Source: Kitasatospora sp. MAA19 (GTDB lineage Bacteria; Actinomycetota; Actinomycetes; Streptomycetales; Streptomycetaceae). From it: DNA of 64,000 nucleotides. The translations under genes were made by a program, and so were the position numbers. The notes beneath the pieces are model-generated. The model had not been told where the DNA came from, did not search any database, and saw only the letters and a program-made list of their open reading frames with translations. Shown here piece by piece: positions 18,532-28,584 of this stretch (the stretch's first letter is position 1; each line of letters begins with the position of its first letter). Location: positions 372,001 through 436,000 of the forward strand of contig NZ_JARXYZ010000002.1 in the NCBI RefSeq assembly GCF_029894125.1, in the 5' to 3' direction.

Positions 18532-19182
18532 TCAGGCCGAACGCACCCGCCGGGACAGTTCGGCGGCGGCGGCCCGCGGGTCGTCGGCGGCGGTGATGGC
18601 GCGGACCACGACGATCCGGCGGGCTCCTGCGGCCAGCACCTCGTCGAGGTTGCCGAGGTCGATGCCGCCGATGGCGAACCACGGCCGGTCGGTGCTCTGC
18701 TTCGCCGCGTACGAGACCAGGCCGAGGCCCGGCGCCGGGCGGCCCGGCTTGGTCGGGGTCGGCCAGACCGGGCCGGTGCAGAAGTAGTCCACGCCGGGCT
18801 CGGCGACCGCCGCGTCCACCTCGGACTCGGCGTGGCAGGACCGCCCGATCAGCACCTCGTCGCCCAGGATCGCCCGGGCGGCCGGCACCGGCAGGTCGTC
18901 CTGCCCGAGGTGCAGCACGTCCGGCCGGGCCGCGTGCGCGACGTCGGCGCGGTCGTTGACGGCCAGCAGCCTGCCGTGGCGGCGGCAGGCGTCTGCGAAG
19001 ACCTCCAGGGCCGCCAGCTCCTGCTTGGCCTCCAGACCCTTGTCGCGGAGCTGGACGATGTCCACCCCGCCGGCCAGCGCCGCGTCCAGGAACTCGGCGA
19101 GGTCGCCCTGCTCGCGGCGGGCGTCGGTGCACAGGTACAGCCGGGCGTCGGCCAGCCGGGCGCGCGGAGAGTCCGCCGCCAT
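18532..19182 (-). CDS. thiE: Thiamine-phosphate synthase
   Basis: TIM-barrel enzyme of 216 aa that joins HMP-pyrophosphate to the carboxythiazole phosphate. Hallmarks are [63 protein letters not shown] and the final FAIGGID. ATG at 19182 overlaps the stop of the upstream gene (TGATG). It is transcribed away from the riboswitch-controlled thiO-thiS-thiG set 1.8 kb away and shows no riboswitch of its own. Confidence 0.94.
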   Translation of the reverse strand: MAADSPRARLADARLYLCTDARREQGDLAEFLDAALAGGVDIVQLRDKGLEAKQELAALEVFADACRRHGRLLAVNDRADVAHAARPDVLHLGQDDLPVPAARAILGDEVLIGRSCHAESEVDAAVAEPGVDYFCTGPVWPTPTKPGRPAPGLGLVSYAAKQSTDRPWFAIGGIDLGNLDEVLAAGARRIVVVRAITAADDPRAAAAELSRRVRSA

Positions 19183-19547
19183 CAGATCAGCATCGCCTGG
19201 GCGCGGCGCTTGACCTCGGTGCCGCGGTTCTCGCGCAGCGCCTGGATCGGGCTGCCGGGCAGCGACGGGTCCTCGGTGAACAGCCACTCCAGGATCTCGA
19301 CGTCGCTGTACCCGCAGTCACGCAGGACGGTCAGGGTGCCGGACAGGTGCTTGACCAGCCCGGGACCGTCGATGAACGCCGCGGGCACCTGCAGCGACTT
19401 GTTCGGGCCCCGCCGGACAGCGATCAGGCCGCCGCTGCGCACCAGGTCGCGGACCTCGGTGACGCGGACGCCCCACTGCTCCGAGATGTCGGGCAGGTAC
19501 ATCCACTCGGGGACCAGGGCTTCAATCTTGCTTTCGATCTCACTCAC
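19182..19547 (-). CDS. Rv2175c-family DNA-binding protein
   Basis: A 121-aa protein with an N-terminal winged-helix-like region ([29 protein letters not shown]) and a C-terminal helical part ([37 protein letters not shown]). Mycobacterial Rv2175c binds DNA and is phosphorylated by the kinase PknL, encoded beside it. Here a PASTA kinase lies 4 kb away in the same neighbourhood, so the pairing may be conserved. GTG at 19547 is chosen over the ATG at 19583 because homology begins there; its ribosome-binding site is weak. Confidence 0.88.
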   Translation of the reverse strand: MSEIESKIEALVPEWMYLPDISEQWGVRVTEVRDLVRSGGLIAVRRGPNKSLQVPAAFIDGPGLVKHLSGTLTVLRDCGYSDVEILEWLFTEDPSLPGSPIQALRENRGTEVKRRAQAMLI

Positions 19548-19627
19548 GCCACCAGACTGCCACCTCGGGGGCCCGCCGCGCACCAGAGGCCCCGCCAGGG
19601 CGCCGCTAGGGCCCCGTCAGGGCCCCG

Positions 19628-20824
19628 TCAAGCAGTGGCCGACTTCAGCGGCACCGCCGGATCGGCCGCCCGGGCCGGGTCCAGCGCGGTGCCGCGCTCG
19701 ATCAGCCGGCGGCCCTGGGTGAGGTCGCGCGGCCGGTCGACGGCCAGCAGCGCGCTCGGCACCCCGTCGCGCAGCCAGAGCACCGTCCAGGAGGCGTCCT
19801 GCGGGCCGCCGCGCCACAGCAGTTCGTCGCCCTCGGCGTGCCGCCCGGCGTACTGGACCATCCGCCCGAACTGCTCCGACCAGAAGTACGGCACCGGGTC
19901 GTACGGCGGCGCGTCCGCGCCGAGCACGGCGGCGGCCGCGGCCTCGCCGGACTGCAGCGCGTGGTCCCAGTGCTGGACGGCCAGCCGGGCCCCGGCGCGA
20001 GCGGACGGGTAGCTGACGCAGTCGCCGGCCGCGAAGACGCCGGGCAGGCCCGTCCGCAGCCGCTCGTCCACCAGGACCGCGCCGGTCTCGTCCAGTTCGA
20101 CGCCGGAGCCGGCCAGCCAGCCCGTCGCGGGCCGGGCGCCGACGCCGACCACCACCTCGTCGGCGGGCAGGTGCGAGCCGTCCGCCAGCAGCACCGCGCC
20201 GGGCTCGACGGCGGCCACGCCGACCCCGCAGCGCAGGTCGACGCCGGCCTCGGCGTACCAGGCGGCCATCGCCGAGCCGACCTCGGTCGGCAGCGCGCCG
20301 GGGACGGGCGCGGGGCCCGCCTCGACCACGGTCACCTCGCAGCCCGCGGCGCGCGCCGCGGTGGACACCTCGGCGCCGATCCAGCCCGCGCCGACCAGTA
20401 CCAGCCGCCGGCCGGGCCGCAGCAGGGCGCGCAGCGCCAGCGCGTCGTCCAGGGTGTGCAGCAGGTGCGCGCGCTCGGCGCCGGGCAGGGCGCGCGGGGT
20501 GGCGCCGGTGGCGATCACCAGCGCGCCGTACGGGAGGTCGCCGTCGTCGGTGTGCAGCACGCCGGGGGTGAGGCCGGTGGCGCGGCGGCCGGTGAGCACC
20601 TCGATGCCGAGGTGCGGGTAGTCGATGTCCAGGGTGGTGGCGTCGGCCTTGCCGAGCAGCACGTCCTTGGACAGCGGCGGCCGGTCGTACGGCGCGTGCG
20701 GCTCCTCGCCGACCAGCGTGATCCGCCCCGGCCAGCCACCCTGCCGCAGCTTCAGGGCGCACTGCGCCCCGGCCAGCCCGGCCCCGACGACGACCACCCG
20801 ATCCGTTCCGCTCAGCTCTGCCAC
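19628..20824 (-). CDS. FAD-dependent ferredoxin-reductase-like oxidoreductase
   Basis: Flavoprotein of 398 aa with two dinucleotide folds: VVVVGAGLAGAQCALKLRQ for FAD and LVLVGAGWIGAEVSTAARAAG for NAD(P)H. The APYDRPPLSK motif and the FAAGDCV stretch place it with ferredoxin/rubredoxin reductases. The redox partner is not encoded nearby. GTG at 20824 fits a leaderless start 7 bases after TACAGT; longer in-frame starts lack a ribosome-binding site. Confidence 0.88.
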   Translation of the reverse strand: MAELSGTDRVVVVGAGLAGAQCALKLRQGGWPGRITLVGEEPHAPYDRPPLSKDVLLGKADATTLDIDYPHLGIEVLTGRRATGLTPGVLHTDDGDLPYGALVIATGATPRALPGAERAHLLHTLDDALALRALLRPGRRLVLVGAGWIGAEVSTAARAAGCEVTVVEAGPAPVPGALPTEVGSAMAAWYAEAGVDLRCGVGVAAVEPGAVLLADGSHLPADEVVVGVGARPATGWLAGSGVELDETGAVLVDERLRTGLPGVFAAGDCVSYPSARAGARLAVQHWDHALQSGEAAAAAVLGADAPPYDPVPYFWSEQFGRMVQYAGRHAEGDELLWRGGPQDASWTVLWLRDGVPSALLAVDRPRDLTQGRRLIERGTALDPARAADPAVPLKSATA

Positions 20825-20837
20825 GCCCGTCACTGTA
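20822..20837 (-). promoter_or_regulatory. -10 box for leaderless oxidoreductase mRNA
   Basis: TACAGT (20837-20832) on the minus strand is 7 bases from the GTG start at 20824. No Shine-Dalgarno site is present. Confidence 0.5.
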
Positions 20838-20909
20838 CTCAGCGGCCCCGGGCGCCCCACCGGCCCGTCCACCCTTCGTACGGGCCTTCGGCCGGGCCGA
20901 CCCCGGCGT

Positions 20910-20915
20910 TATGGT
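20910..20915 (+). promoter_or_regulatory. -10 box for the thiO-thiS-thiG transcript
   Basis: TATGGT lies about 11 bases upstream of the riboswitch 5' end, so transcription would begin near 20922 and include the whole aptamer. The -35 region is weak. Confidence 0.45.
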
Positions 20916-20925
20916 GGGGACACCA

Positions 20926-21014
20926 TCACGGGAGCCCGGCGTACCGGGCTGAGAGGCGGGCTGCCACGGCCCGCGACCGTCCGAACCTGATCCGGGTCAT
21001 ACCGGCGAAGGGAG
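20926..21014 (+). ncRNA. TPP riboswitch (THI element)
   Basis: Conserved thiamine pyrophosphate aptamer elements are present in order: CGGGAGCCCGG, CTGAGA (20949-20954), GAACCTGATC (20983-20992), GGGTCATACC and GAAGGGA at the end. The terminal AAGGGAG also serves as the thiO ribosome-binding site, 10 bases before the TTG start. This implies translational control, with TPP binding hiding the site. Confidence 0.95.
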
Positions 21015-21024
21015 AAGAGCAGCT

Positions 21025-23215
<2,191 letters not shown>

Positions 23216-23305
23216 CGCCGCGGGAGCCGCGTGTCCCGTGTCACAAGCCGGGCACAGCCGGGCCCGGGGGCGGTGTCCTCCGGGTCCGGCGGGTGAGCGC
23301 GGCAC

Positions 23306-23321
23306 TAGACTCCCCCGGGTG
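23306..23321 (+). promoter_or_regulatory. -10 box for leaderless kinase mRNA
   Basis: TAGACT (23306-23311) is followed by 7 bases and GTG at 23319. No Shine-Dalgarno site precedes the start. Confidence 0.5.
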
Positions 23322-25103
23322 GACATGGCATTGCACGACCCGCTGATCGGTACCCTGCTCGACGGCCGGTACCGGGTCGAGCAGCGCATCGCGACCGGCG
23401 GGATGTCCACCGTCTACCAGGGCACCGACACCCGGCTGGACCGGGTCGTCGCGCTCAAGGTGATGCACCCCGCGCTGGCCGGGGACGACGGTTTCACCGC
23501 CCGGTTCATCCGCGAGGCCAAGGCGGTCGCCCGGCTCACCCACCCGAACGTGGTGAACGTCTTCGACCAGGGCGCGGACGGCGGAAACGTTTTCCTCGCC
23601 ATGGAGTACGTGCCCGGCCGCACCCTGCGGGACCTGCTGCGCGACCGCGGCGCACTGTCCGTCCGGGCCGCGCTGGACGTGCTGGAGCCGGTGCTCGCCG
23701 CCCTCGGCGCCGCCCACCGGGCCGGGCTGGTGCACCGCGACGTCAAGCCGGAGAACGTGCTGATCACCGAGGCCGGGCTGGTCAAGGTCGCCGACTTCGG
23801 CCTGGTCCGGGTCCTGGGCACCGCTGACGGCGCGCCCACCTCGACCAGCACCGCGACCGGTGGCACCGTCCTGGGCACCGTCTCCTACCTGGCCCCCGAG
23901 CAGATCCTCCCGGACGCCCCCACCGACCAGCGGGTCGACGTCTACGCGGCCGGCATCCTGCTCTACGAGATGCTCACCGGCCGCCGCCCGCACACCGGCG
24001 ACAACCCCGTCCAGGTCATGTACAAGCACCTGCACGAGGACGTCCCCGCCCCCTCGCTGATCGCCCCCGCCGTCGGCCCCGCGCTGGACGCCATAGTGGC
24101 CGGCGCCTGCGCCCGGACGGCCGAGGCCCGCCCGTACGACGCGGTCGAGCTGCTCGCCGCCCTCCAGCGGCTGCGCCGCACGCTCACCCCGGCCGAGCTG
24201 GACGCCGAGCCGCCCGCCTCCACCCGGCCCAGCCCGCGCTACCCGACCAGCGAGCCGACCTCGGTGATCCAGCCGCTGCCGCAGCCCGCCGACGCCCCGG
24301 CGCCGGAGCACACCAGCGTGCTGGACGTGCCGGCGGAGCTGATGGACCAGCTGCTGGTCGAGCCGCGCCCGTACGACGAGCCGACCCCGGTGCGCCGGCG
24401 CCGGCCCGGCCTGCTGCGCCGCTTCCCCCGCAGGCCACTGGTCTGGGTCGCCGCACTGGCCGCCCTGGTGCTCGCGGTCGGCGGCGCGACGTACGGGCTG
24501 TCCGAGGCGCTGTACGGGCCGATGCCCGGCGTGCTCGGCAAGGACCGGGCCGAGGCGCAGCGGATCCTGGACAAGGAGGGCATGCACGGCCGGTTCGTCG
24601 AGGCGTTCAGCGAGAGCGTCCCGGCCGGGCAGGTGATCGCCACCGACCCCGGGGTGGGCGCGCGGACCCGCAAGAGCGACACCGTGACGGTCACCGTCTC
24701 CAAGGGCCCCAAGCGGATCGCGGTGCCGGACCTCACCGGGAAGACCTCCGACCAGGCCGCCGACGCGCTGACCGCGCTCCAGCTGACCAGGGGCGGCGTG
24801 ACCGGGACGTACAGCGACACCGTGCCGGAGGGCGTGGTGATCAGCAGTTCGCCGGCGGCCGGGCAGCTGCTGCAGGAGAACACCGCGGTCGCGCTGGTGG
24901 TCAGCAAGGGCATGGTGCCGATCCCGGACGTCACCGGGATGAGCAAGGACGACGCGGCGAAGGCGCTGCAGGCGGCCGGCTTCACGATGCAGACCAGCGG
25001 GGTCAACCTGTTCGGCACCGGCAAGGTGTCCAGCCAGTCCCCGGCGGCCGGCGAGCGACGCCCGCAGCACACCACGGTGACGGTCAACTTCCCGTTCTTC
25101 TAG
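23319..25103 (+). CDS. PASTA-domain Ser/Thr protein kinase
   Basis: Receptor-like Hanks kinase of 594 aa. The kinase domain (about 13-280) shows GRYRVEQRIATGGMSTVYQG, catalytic Lys in ALKVM, HRDVKPEN and ADFGLVR, with SYLAPEQ in the activation region. A Pro-rich juxtamembrane stretch, one membrane helix (about 373-395) and three extracytoplasmic PASTA repeats follow, which likely sense muropeptides or lipid II. The neighbourhood matches PknL of mycobacteria, which lacks PASTA repeats as far as I recall. The start is GTG at 23319 or ATG at 23325; the leaderless -10 favours the first. Confidence 0.94.
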   Translation: MDMALHDPLIGTLLDGRYRVEQRIATGGMSTVYQGTDTRLDRVVALKVMHPALAGDDGFTARFIREAKAVARLTHPNVVNVFDQGADGGNVFLAMEYVPGRTLRDLLRDRGALSVRAALDVLEPVLAALGAAHRAGLVHRDVKPENVLITEAGLVKVADFGLVRVLGTADGAPTSTSTATGGTVLGTVSYLAPEQILPDAPTDQRVDVYAAGILLYEMLTGRRPHTGDNPVQVMYKHLHEDVPAPSLIAPAVGPALDAIVAGACARTAEARPYDAVELLAALQRLRRTLTPAELDAEPPASTRPSPRYPTSEPTSVIQPLPQPADAPAPEHTSVLDVPAELMDQLLVEPRPYDEPTPVRRRRPGLLRRFPRRPLVWVAALAALVLAVGGATYGLSEALYGPMPGVLGKDRAEAQRILDKEGMHGRFVEAFSESVPAGQVIATDPGVGARTRKSDTVTVTVSKGPKRIAVPDLTGKTSDQAADALTALQLTRGGVTGTYSDTVPEGVVISSSPAAGQLLQENTAVALVVSKGMVPIPDVTGMSKDDAAKALQAAGFTMQTSGVNLFGTGKVSSQSPAAGERRPQHTTVTVNFPFF

Positions 25104-25171
25104 GAGAGTTCGCCGGGTTCGAGAGTTCGCCGGGTGCGGGAGTTCGCCAGGCACAGGACTTCGCCGGGCTC
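25104..25171. repeat. Four 17-bp tandem repeats
   Basis: Exactly four units of 17 bp (25104-25120, 25121-25137, 25138-25154, 25155-25171) share the core AGTTCGCCGGG with a few changes. They start right after the kinase stop codon, and the last unit ends in the stop codon of the convergent oxidoreductase gene. Confidence 0.85.
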
Positions 25172-25799
25172 AGCGGAGCGGTCCGTCCCCCGGCTCCTCC
25201 TGGTAGGAGTAGCGCTGCTCGCGCCACGGGTCGGCGAGGTTGTGGTAGCCGCGCTCCTCCCAGAAGCCCCGGCGGTCGGCCCGCATGTACTCCACCGCGC
25301 GGACCCACTTGGGGCCCTTCCAGGCGTACAGCCCCGGGACGATCAGCCGGACCGGGAAGCCGTGTTCGGCGGTCAGCGGCTCGCCGTTGCGGTGGGTGGC
25401 GAAGATCGTCCGCGGGTCGGCGAAGTCGGCCAGCCGCAGGTTGGCGCTGTAGCCGTACTCGGCCCAGACCATGACGTGGGTGACGCCGGGCGCGGGGGGC
25501 ACCAGGTCGAGGAGGGCGGCGGCCGGCACGCCCGTCCACTCGTTGCCGAGCACCGTGAACTTGGTGACGCAGTGCAGGTCGGCGACGACGGTGGTGCGCG
25601 GCAGGGCGTGGAAGGACTCGAAGTCCCAGCTGTGCTTCTCCGCCGAGGCGGTGGCGCCGAACACCTGGAGGTCCCAGGTCAGCGGCTTGAACCGGGGCAC
25701 GGGCCCGTAGTGCAGGGCGGGCCAGCCGCGCTGCGCGCGCTGCCCCGGGGGGAGCCTCGGGTCAGACGGCGGAAACGGTTCTTGTTCGGACTGACCCAT
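25170..25799 (-). CDS. Sulfite-oxidase-like molybdopterin oxidoreductase
   Basis: Protein of 209 aa with the molybdopterin-binding oxidoreductase fold (sulfite oxidase / YedY-like). The cysteine expected to bind molybdenum is in DLHCVTKF, and GFPVRLIVPGLYAWKGPKWV is a typical cofactor-contact stretch. It lacks a signal peptide and a dimerisation domain, so it looks cytoplasmic and minimal. The substrate is unknown. Confidence 0.88.
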   Translation of the reverse strand: MGQSEQEPFPPSDPRLPPGQRAQRGWPALHYGPVPRFKPLTWDLQVFGATASAEKHSWDFESFHALPRTTVVADLHCVTKFTVLGNEWTGVPAAALLDLVPPAPGVTHVMVWAEYGYSANLRLADFADPRTIFATHRNGEPLTAEHGFPVRLIVPGLYAWKGPKWVRAVEYMRADRRGFWEERGYHNLADPWREQRYSYQEEPGDGPLR

Positions 25800-26019
25800 G
25801 GCTCCATGGTGACAGACGGCGGACGAGGCTCCGCGCGCGCCCCTTCACGAGGTCACACGCCCTGCCCGTACGGACCAGCGGTCGACCCACTTCCTCTCAA
25901 ATCGGATATTCCGACACATGTCCTAGTGAGTGTGAACTTACTGGAACTTCCTCCCATTTCGGTGCCAGGATGCGCAGCGCAGGAGTCACAGCCAGGACGT
26001 AGCGCAGGGAGGCACCGCC

Positions 26020-26499
26020 ATGCAAGGCGATCCAGAGGTCATCGAGTTCCTCAACGAGCAGCTCACCGCGGAGCTCACCGCGATCAACCAGTACTTCCTG
26101 CACGCCAAGATGCAGGAGAACTTCGGCTGGACGAAGCTCGCCAAGTACACCCGGCACGAGTCCTTCGACGAGATGAAGCACGCCGAGACCCTCACCGACC
26201 GGATCCTGTTCCTGGAGGGACTGCCGAACTACCAGCGGCTGTTCCACGTCCGGATCGGCCAGACGGTCCAGGAGATGTTCGAGGCGGACCGCCAGATCGA
26301 GGTCGAGGCGATCGACCGGCTGAAGCGCGGGATCGTGGTGATGCGGGCCAAGAACGACGTCACCTCGGCGAACATCTTCGAGGACATCCTGGCCGACGAG
26401 GAGCACCACATCGACTACCTCGACACCCAGCTGGAACTCCTGGAGAAGCTCGGCGAGGCGCTCTACATCGCCCAGGTGATCGAGCAGCCGGAGTCCTGA
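26020..26499 (+). CDS. bfr: Bacterioferritin
   Basis: Haem-containing iron-storage protein of 159 aa forming 24-mer shells. All ferroxidase ligands are present: E18, E51, H54, E94, E127, H130. The haem ligand Met52 is also present. AGGGAGG lies 7 bases before the ATG. It converges with the bfd-type gene with only 4 bases between the stops, so iron storage and release functions are adjacent. Confidence 0.97.
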   Translation: MQGDPEVIEFLNEQLTAELTAINQYFLHAKMQENFGWTKLAKYTRHESFDEMKHAETLTDRILFLEGLPNYQRLFHVRIGQTVQEMFEADRQIEVEAIDRLKRGIVVMRAKNDVTSANIFEDILADEEHHIDYLDTQLELLEKLGEALYIAQVIEQPES

Positions 26500-26503
26500 G
26501 CCC

Positions 26504-26764
26504 TCAGGCCGCGCGCAGCGGGACGACCGGGACCGCCGCGGCCTGGGCCTGCGATTCGGCCAGGCCGAGCTTCGCGGCCAGGCGGGCGGTCGGGCAGGGC
26601 CTGGCGCCGTGCTCGCCGAGCAGCGCCTGGATCCGCCGGACGCAGGACCCGCAGTCGGTGCCGGCCTTGCAGCCCCGGGCGATCTGGCGCGGGGAATCGG
26701 CACCCGCGTCGATCGCCTTCTTCACCTGGTCCTCGGTGACCGCATGGCACATGCACACGTACAT
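26504..26764 (-). CDS. bfd: Bacterioferritin-associated ferredoxin (Bfd-like)
   Basis: [2Fe-2S] protein of 86 aa. The four cluster cysteines are C4 and C6 (MYVCMC) and the pair in GTDCGSC. Bfd reduces the ferric core of bacterioferritin to release iron. Two iron boxes lie upstream (26811-26847), so expression should rise when iron is scarce, opposite to storage. The C-terminal tail is alanine-rich and longer than in enterobacterial Bfd. Confidence 0.93.
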   Translation of the reverse strand: MYVCMCHAVTEDQVKKAIDAGADSPRQIARGCKAGTDCGSCVRRIQALLGEHGARPCPTARLAAKLGLAESQAQAAAVPVVPLRAA

Positions 26765-26810
26765 CGCGGATTCTCCCGGGTGGTGCGGCGCCCTCTGGCG
26801 GAATGATCTT

Positions 26811-26847
26811 GACTAAGGCTTGCCTTAGTTCACTAAGCCTCACCTTA
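26811..26847 (-). promoter_or_regulatory. Tandem iron boxes (DmdR1/IdeR type)
   Basis: Two overlapping sites lie upstream of bfd. The first is the palindrome ACTAAGGCTTGCCTTAGT (26812-26829). The second, read on minus, is TAAGGTGAGGCTTAGTGAA (26847-26829), matching 13 of 19 positions of the actinobacterial iron box. A DtxR-family repressor loaded with iron would silence bfd. Confidence 0.75.
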
Positions 26848-26870
26848 CCCGGCGATCCGGGCAGGAAAAA

Positions 26871-26907
26871 GCCCCTCCGGCTTCGGGAGTCCCGAATCCG
26901 GAGGGGC
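26871..26907 (-). terminator. Rho-independent terminator of the DAHP synthase gene
   Basis: On the minus strand a stem of 10 plus 6 bp with one mismatch and a 3-base loop is followed directly by a run of T residues (TTTTTCC). It lies 40 bases after the stop of the DAHP synthase gene. Confidence 0.85.
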
Positions 26908-26946
26908 CTTCGTCACATCCGGCACCGTTCGGCGCCGGAGACCCGG

Positions 26947-28281
26947 TCACTGGCCGCGGTACATCTCCGCCACCAGGAACGCCAGGTCCAGCGACTGGCT
27001 GCGGTTGAGCCGCGGGTCGCAGGCCGTCTCGTAGCGCTGGTGCAGGTCGTCGACCAGCACCTCGTCGCCGCCGCCGACGCACTCGGTCACGTCGTCGCCG
27101 GTCAGCTCCACGTGGATGCCGCCCGGGTGGGTGCCGAGCGCGCGGTGCACCTCGAAGAAGCCCTTGACCTCGTCGAGCACGTCGTCGAAGCGGCGGGTCT
27201 TGTGACCGCTGGAGGCCTCGAAGGTGTTGCCGTGCATCGGGTCGCAGATCCACACCGGCTGGGCGCCGGACGCGGTGACCTTCTCCACCAGGGTGGGCAG
27301 GTGCTCGCGGACCTTGCCCGCGCCCATCCGGGTGATGAAGGTGAGGCGGCCCGGCTCGCGCTCCGGGTCCAGCTTCTCGATCAGGGTCAGCGCCTCGTCG
27401 ACCGAGGTGGTCGGGCCGAGCTTGACGCCGATCGGGTTGCGGACCTTCGAGGCGAACTCGATGTGCGCGTGGTCCAGCTGGCGGGTGCGCTCGCCGATCC
27501 ACACCATGTGGCCGGAGACGTCGTACAGCTCGCCGGTGCGCGAGTCCACGCGGGTCAGCGCGGTCTCGTAGTCGAGGATCAGCGCCTCGTGCGAGGAGAA
27601 GAACTCGACGGTCTTGAACTCCTCCGGCGCCACGCCGCAGGCGTTCATGAACGCCAGGGCGTTGTCGATCTCCCGGGCGAGCTGCTCGTAGCGCTGGCCG
27701 GCCGGCGAGTTGCGCACGAAGTCCTGGTTCCAGGCGTGCACCTGGCGCAGGTCCGCGTAACCACCGGTGGTGAACGCGCGCACCAGGTTCAGCGTCGCGG
27801 CCGACGCGTTGTACATCCGCTTCAGGCGCTCCGGGGCCGGGATGCGGGACTCGGGGGTGAAGTCGAAGCCGTTCACCGAGTCGCCGCGGTAGACCGGCAG
27901 GGTCACGCCGTCGCGGGTCTCGGTCGACTTGGAGCGCGGCTTGGAGTACTGGCCGGCGATCCGGCCGACCTTCACGACCGGCACCGAGGCCGCGTACGTC
28001 AGCACGGCGGCCATCTGCAGCAGGGTCTTCAGCTTGTTGCGGATGTGCTCCGCCGACACGCCGTCGAAGGCCTCGGCACAGTCGCCGCCCTGCAGCAGGA
28101 ACGCCTCCCCACGCGCCACGGCTCCGAGCCGGGCGCGCAGCTGGTCGCACTCGCCGGCGAACACGAGCGGCGGATAGGAGGCGAGCTCGGCAAGGGTCTT
28201 GCGCAGAGCCTCTTGGTCCGGCCATTCAGGCTGCTGCGCCGCGGGCAGGGACTGCCAGGAGTGGAGATTCGTCACGGTCAC
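26947..28281 (-). CDS. aroG: Class II DAHP synthase
   Basis: First enzyme of the shikimate pathway, 444 aa, condensing PEP and erythrose 4-phosphate. The sequence is the plant-like class II type used by actinobacteria: QQPEWPDQEALRKTLAEL, LLQGGDCAEAF, RIAGQYSKPRS, HAHIEFASKVRNPIGVKLGP, CDPMHGNTFE and the GGIHVELTGDDVTEC stretch. Start GTG at 28281 lies 7 bases after TAGCCT; GTG at 28275 is also in frame. It is divergent from the trp leader and trpEG, placing the entry and a branch of aromatic synthesis back to back. Confidence 0.95.
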   Translation of the reverse strand: MTVTNLHSWQSLPAAQQPEWPDQEALRKTLAELASYPPLVFAGECDQLRARLGAVARGEAFLLQGGDCAEAFDGVSAEHIRNKLKTLLQMAAVLTYAASVPVVKVGRIAGQYSKPRSKSTETRDGVTLPVYRGDSVNGFDFTPESRIPAPERLKRMYNASAATLNLVRAFTTGGYADLRQVHAWNQDFVRNSPAGQRYEQLAREIDNALAFMNACGVAPEEFKTVEFFSSHEALILDYETALTRVDSRTGELYDVSGHMVWIGERTRQLDHAHIEFASKVRNPIGVKLGPTTSVDEALTLIEKLDPEREPGRLTFITRMGAGKVREHLPTLVEKVTASGAQPVWICDPMHGNTFEASSGHKTRRFDDVLDEVKGFFEVHRALGTHPGGIHVELTGDDVTECVGGGDEVLVDDLHQRYETACDPRLNRSQSLDLAFLVAEMYRGQ

Positions 28282-28294
28282 ACCGTCAAGGCTA
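28279..28294 (-). promoter_or_regulatory. -10 box for leaderless DAHP synthase mRNA
   Basis: TAGCCT (28294-28289) on the minus strand is 7 bases before the GTG at 28281. No Shine-Dalgarno site is seen. Confidence 0.5.
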
Positions 28295-28388
28295 CGGGGT
28301 GACCCGAGCGATTCGTGACCATTGCCCGAGGGGTGAGACACAACTCGGACAATCACGTGACCGGGCTCACCCTCCCCGCACGATCGGC

Positions 28389-28394
28389 TAGGCT
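28389..28394 (+). promoter_or_regulatory. -10 box of the trp leader transcript
   Basis: TAGGCT lies 6 bases before the ATG of the leader peptide, so the leader peptide would be translated from a leaderless mRNA. Confidence 0.6.
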
Positions 28395-28400
28395 CGCCCC

Positions 28401-28472
28401 ATGCACGCGCCCCACACCCACTCCTGGTGGTGGGCCTCCCCCAAGGGTGGCCCACCGATCGCGCGTTCCTAG
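28401..28472 (+). CDS. trpL: trp leader peptide with three tandem Trp codons
   Basis: A 23-codon frame reads MHAPHTHSWWWASPKGGPP and ends IARS before TAG. Three consecutive TGG codons occupy 28425-28433. Ribosome stalling at these codons when tryptophan is low would set the fold of the downstream attenuator. It is too short for ordinary gene finders. Confidence 0.9.
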   Translation: MHAPHTHSWWWASPKGGPPIARS

Positions 28473-28506
28473 ACGAACACGACGGCCGCCCCTCGGGGCG
28501 GCCGTC
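28429..28506 (+). promoter_or_regulatory. trp transcription attenuator
   Basis: All alternative stems can be drawn. Region 1 (28429-28436, over the Trp codons) pairs with region 2 (28449-28456). Region 2 (28445-28452) can instead pair with region 3 (28484-28491) by 8 bp including one G-U, as antiterminator. Region 3 (28481-28491) pairs with region 4 (28496-28506) as an 11-bp GC-rich terminator. No long T run follows the terminator, which is usual for streptomycetes. Confidence 0.85.
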
Positions 28507-28584
28507 GGCGTCTGAGCAGTCGGCCCTCCGGGAGCGGAACCCAGCACCGCACCTCGCCAGTCCCCCCGGAAGGAAGCCGCCCCC

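Noticed and set aside
25104..25171. CRISPR-like array
   Set aside because: Units are directly adjacent with no spacers, and no cas gene is present; it is a simple tandem repeat.
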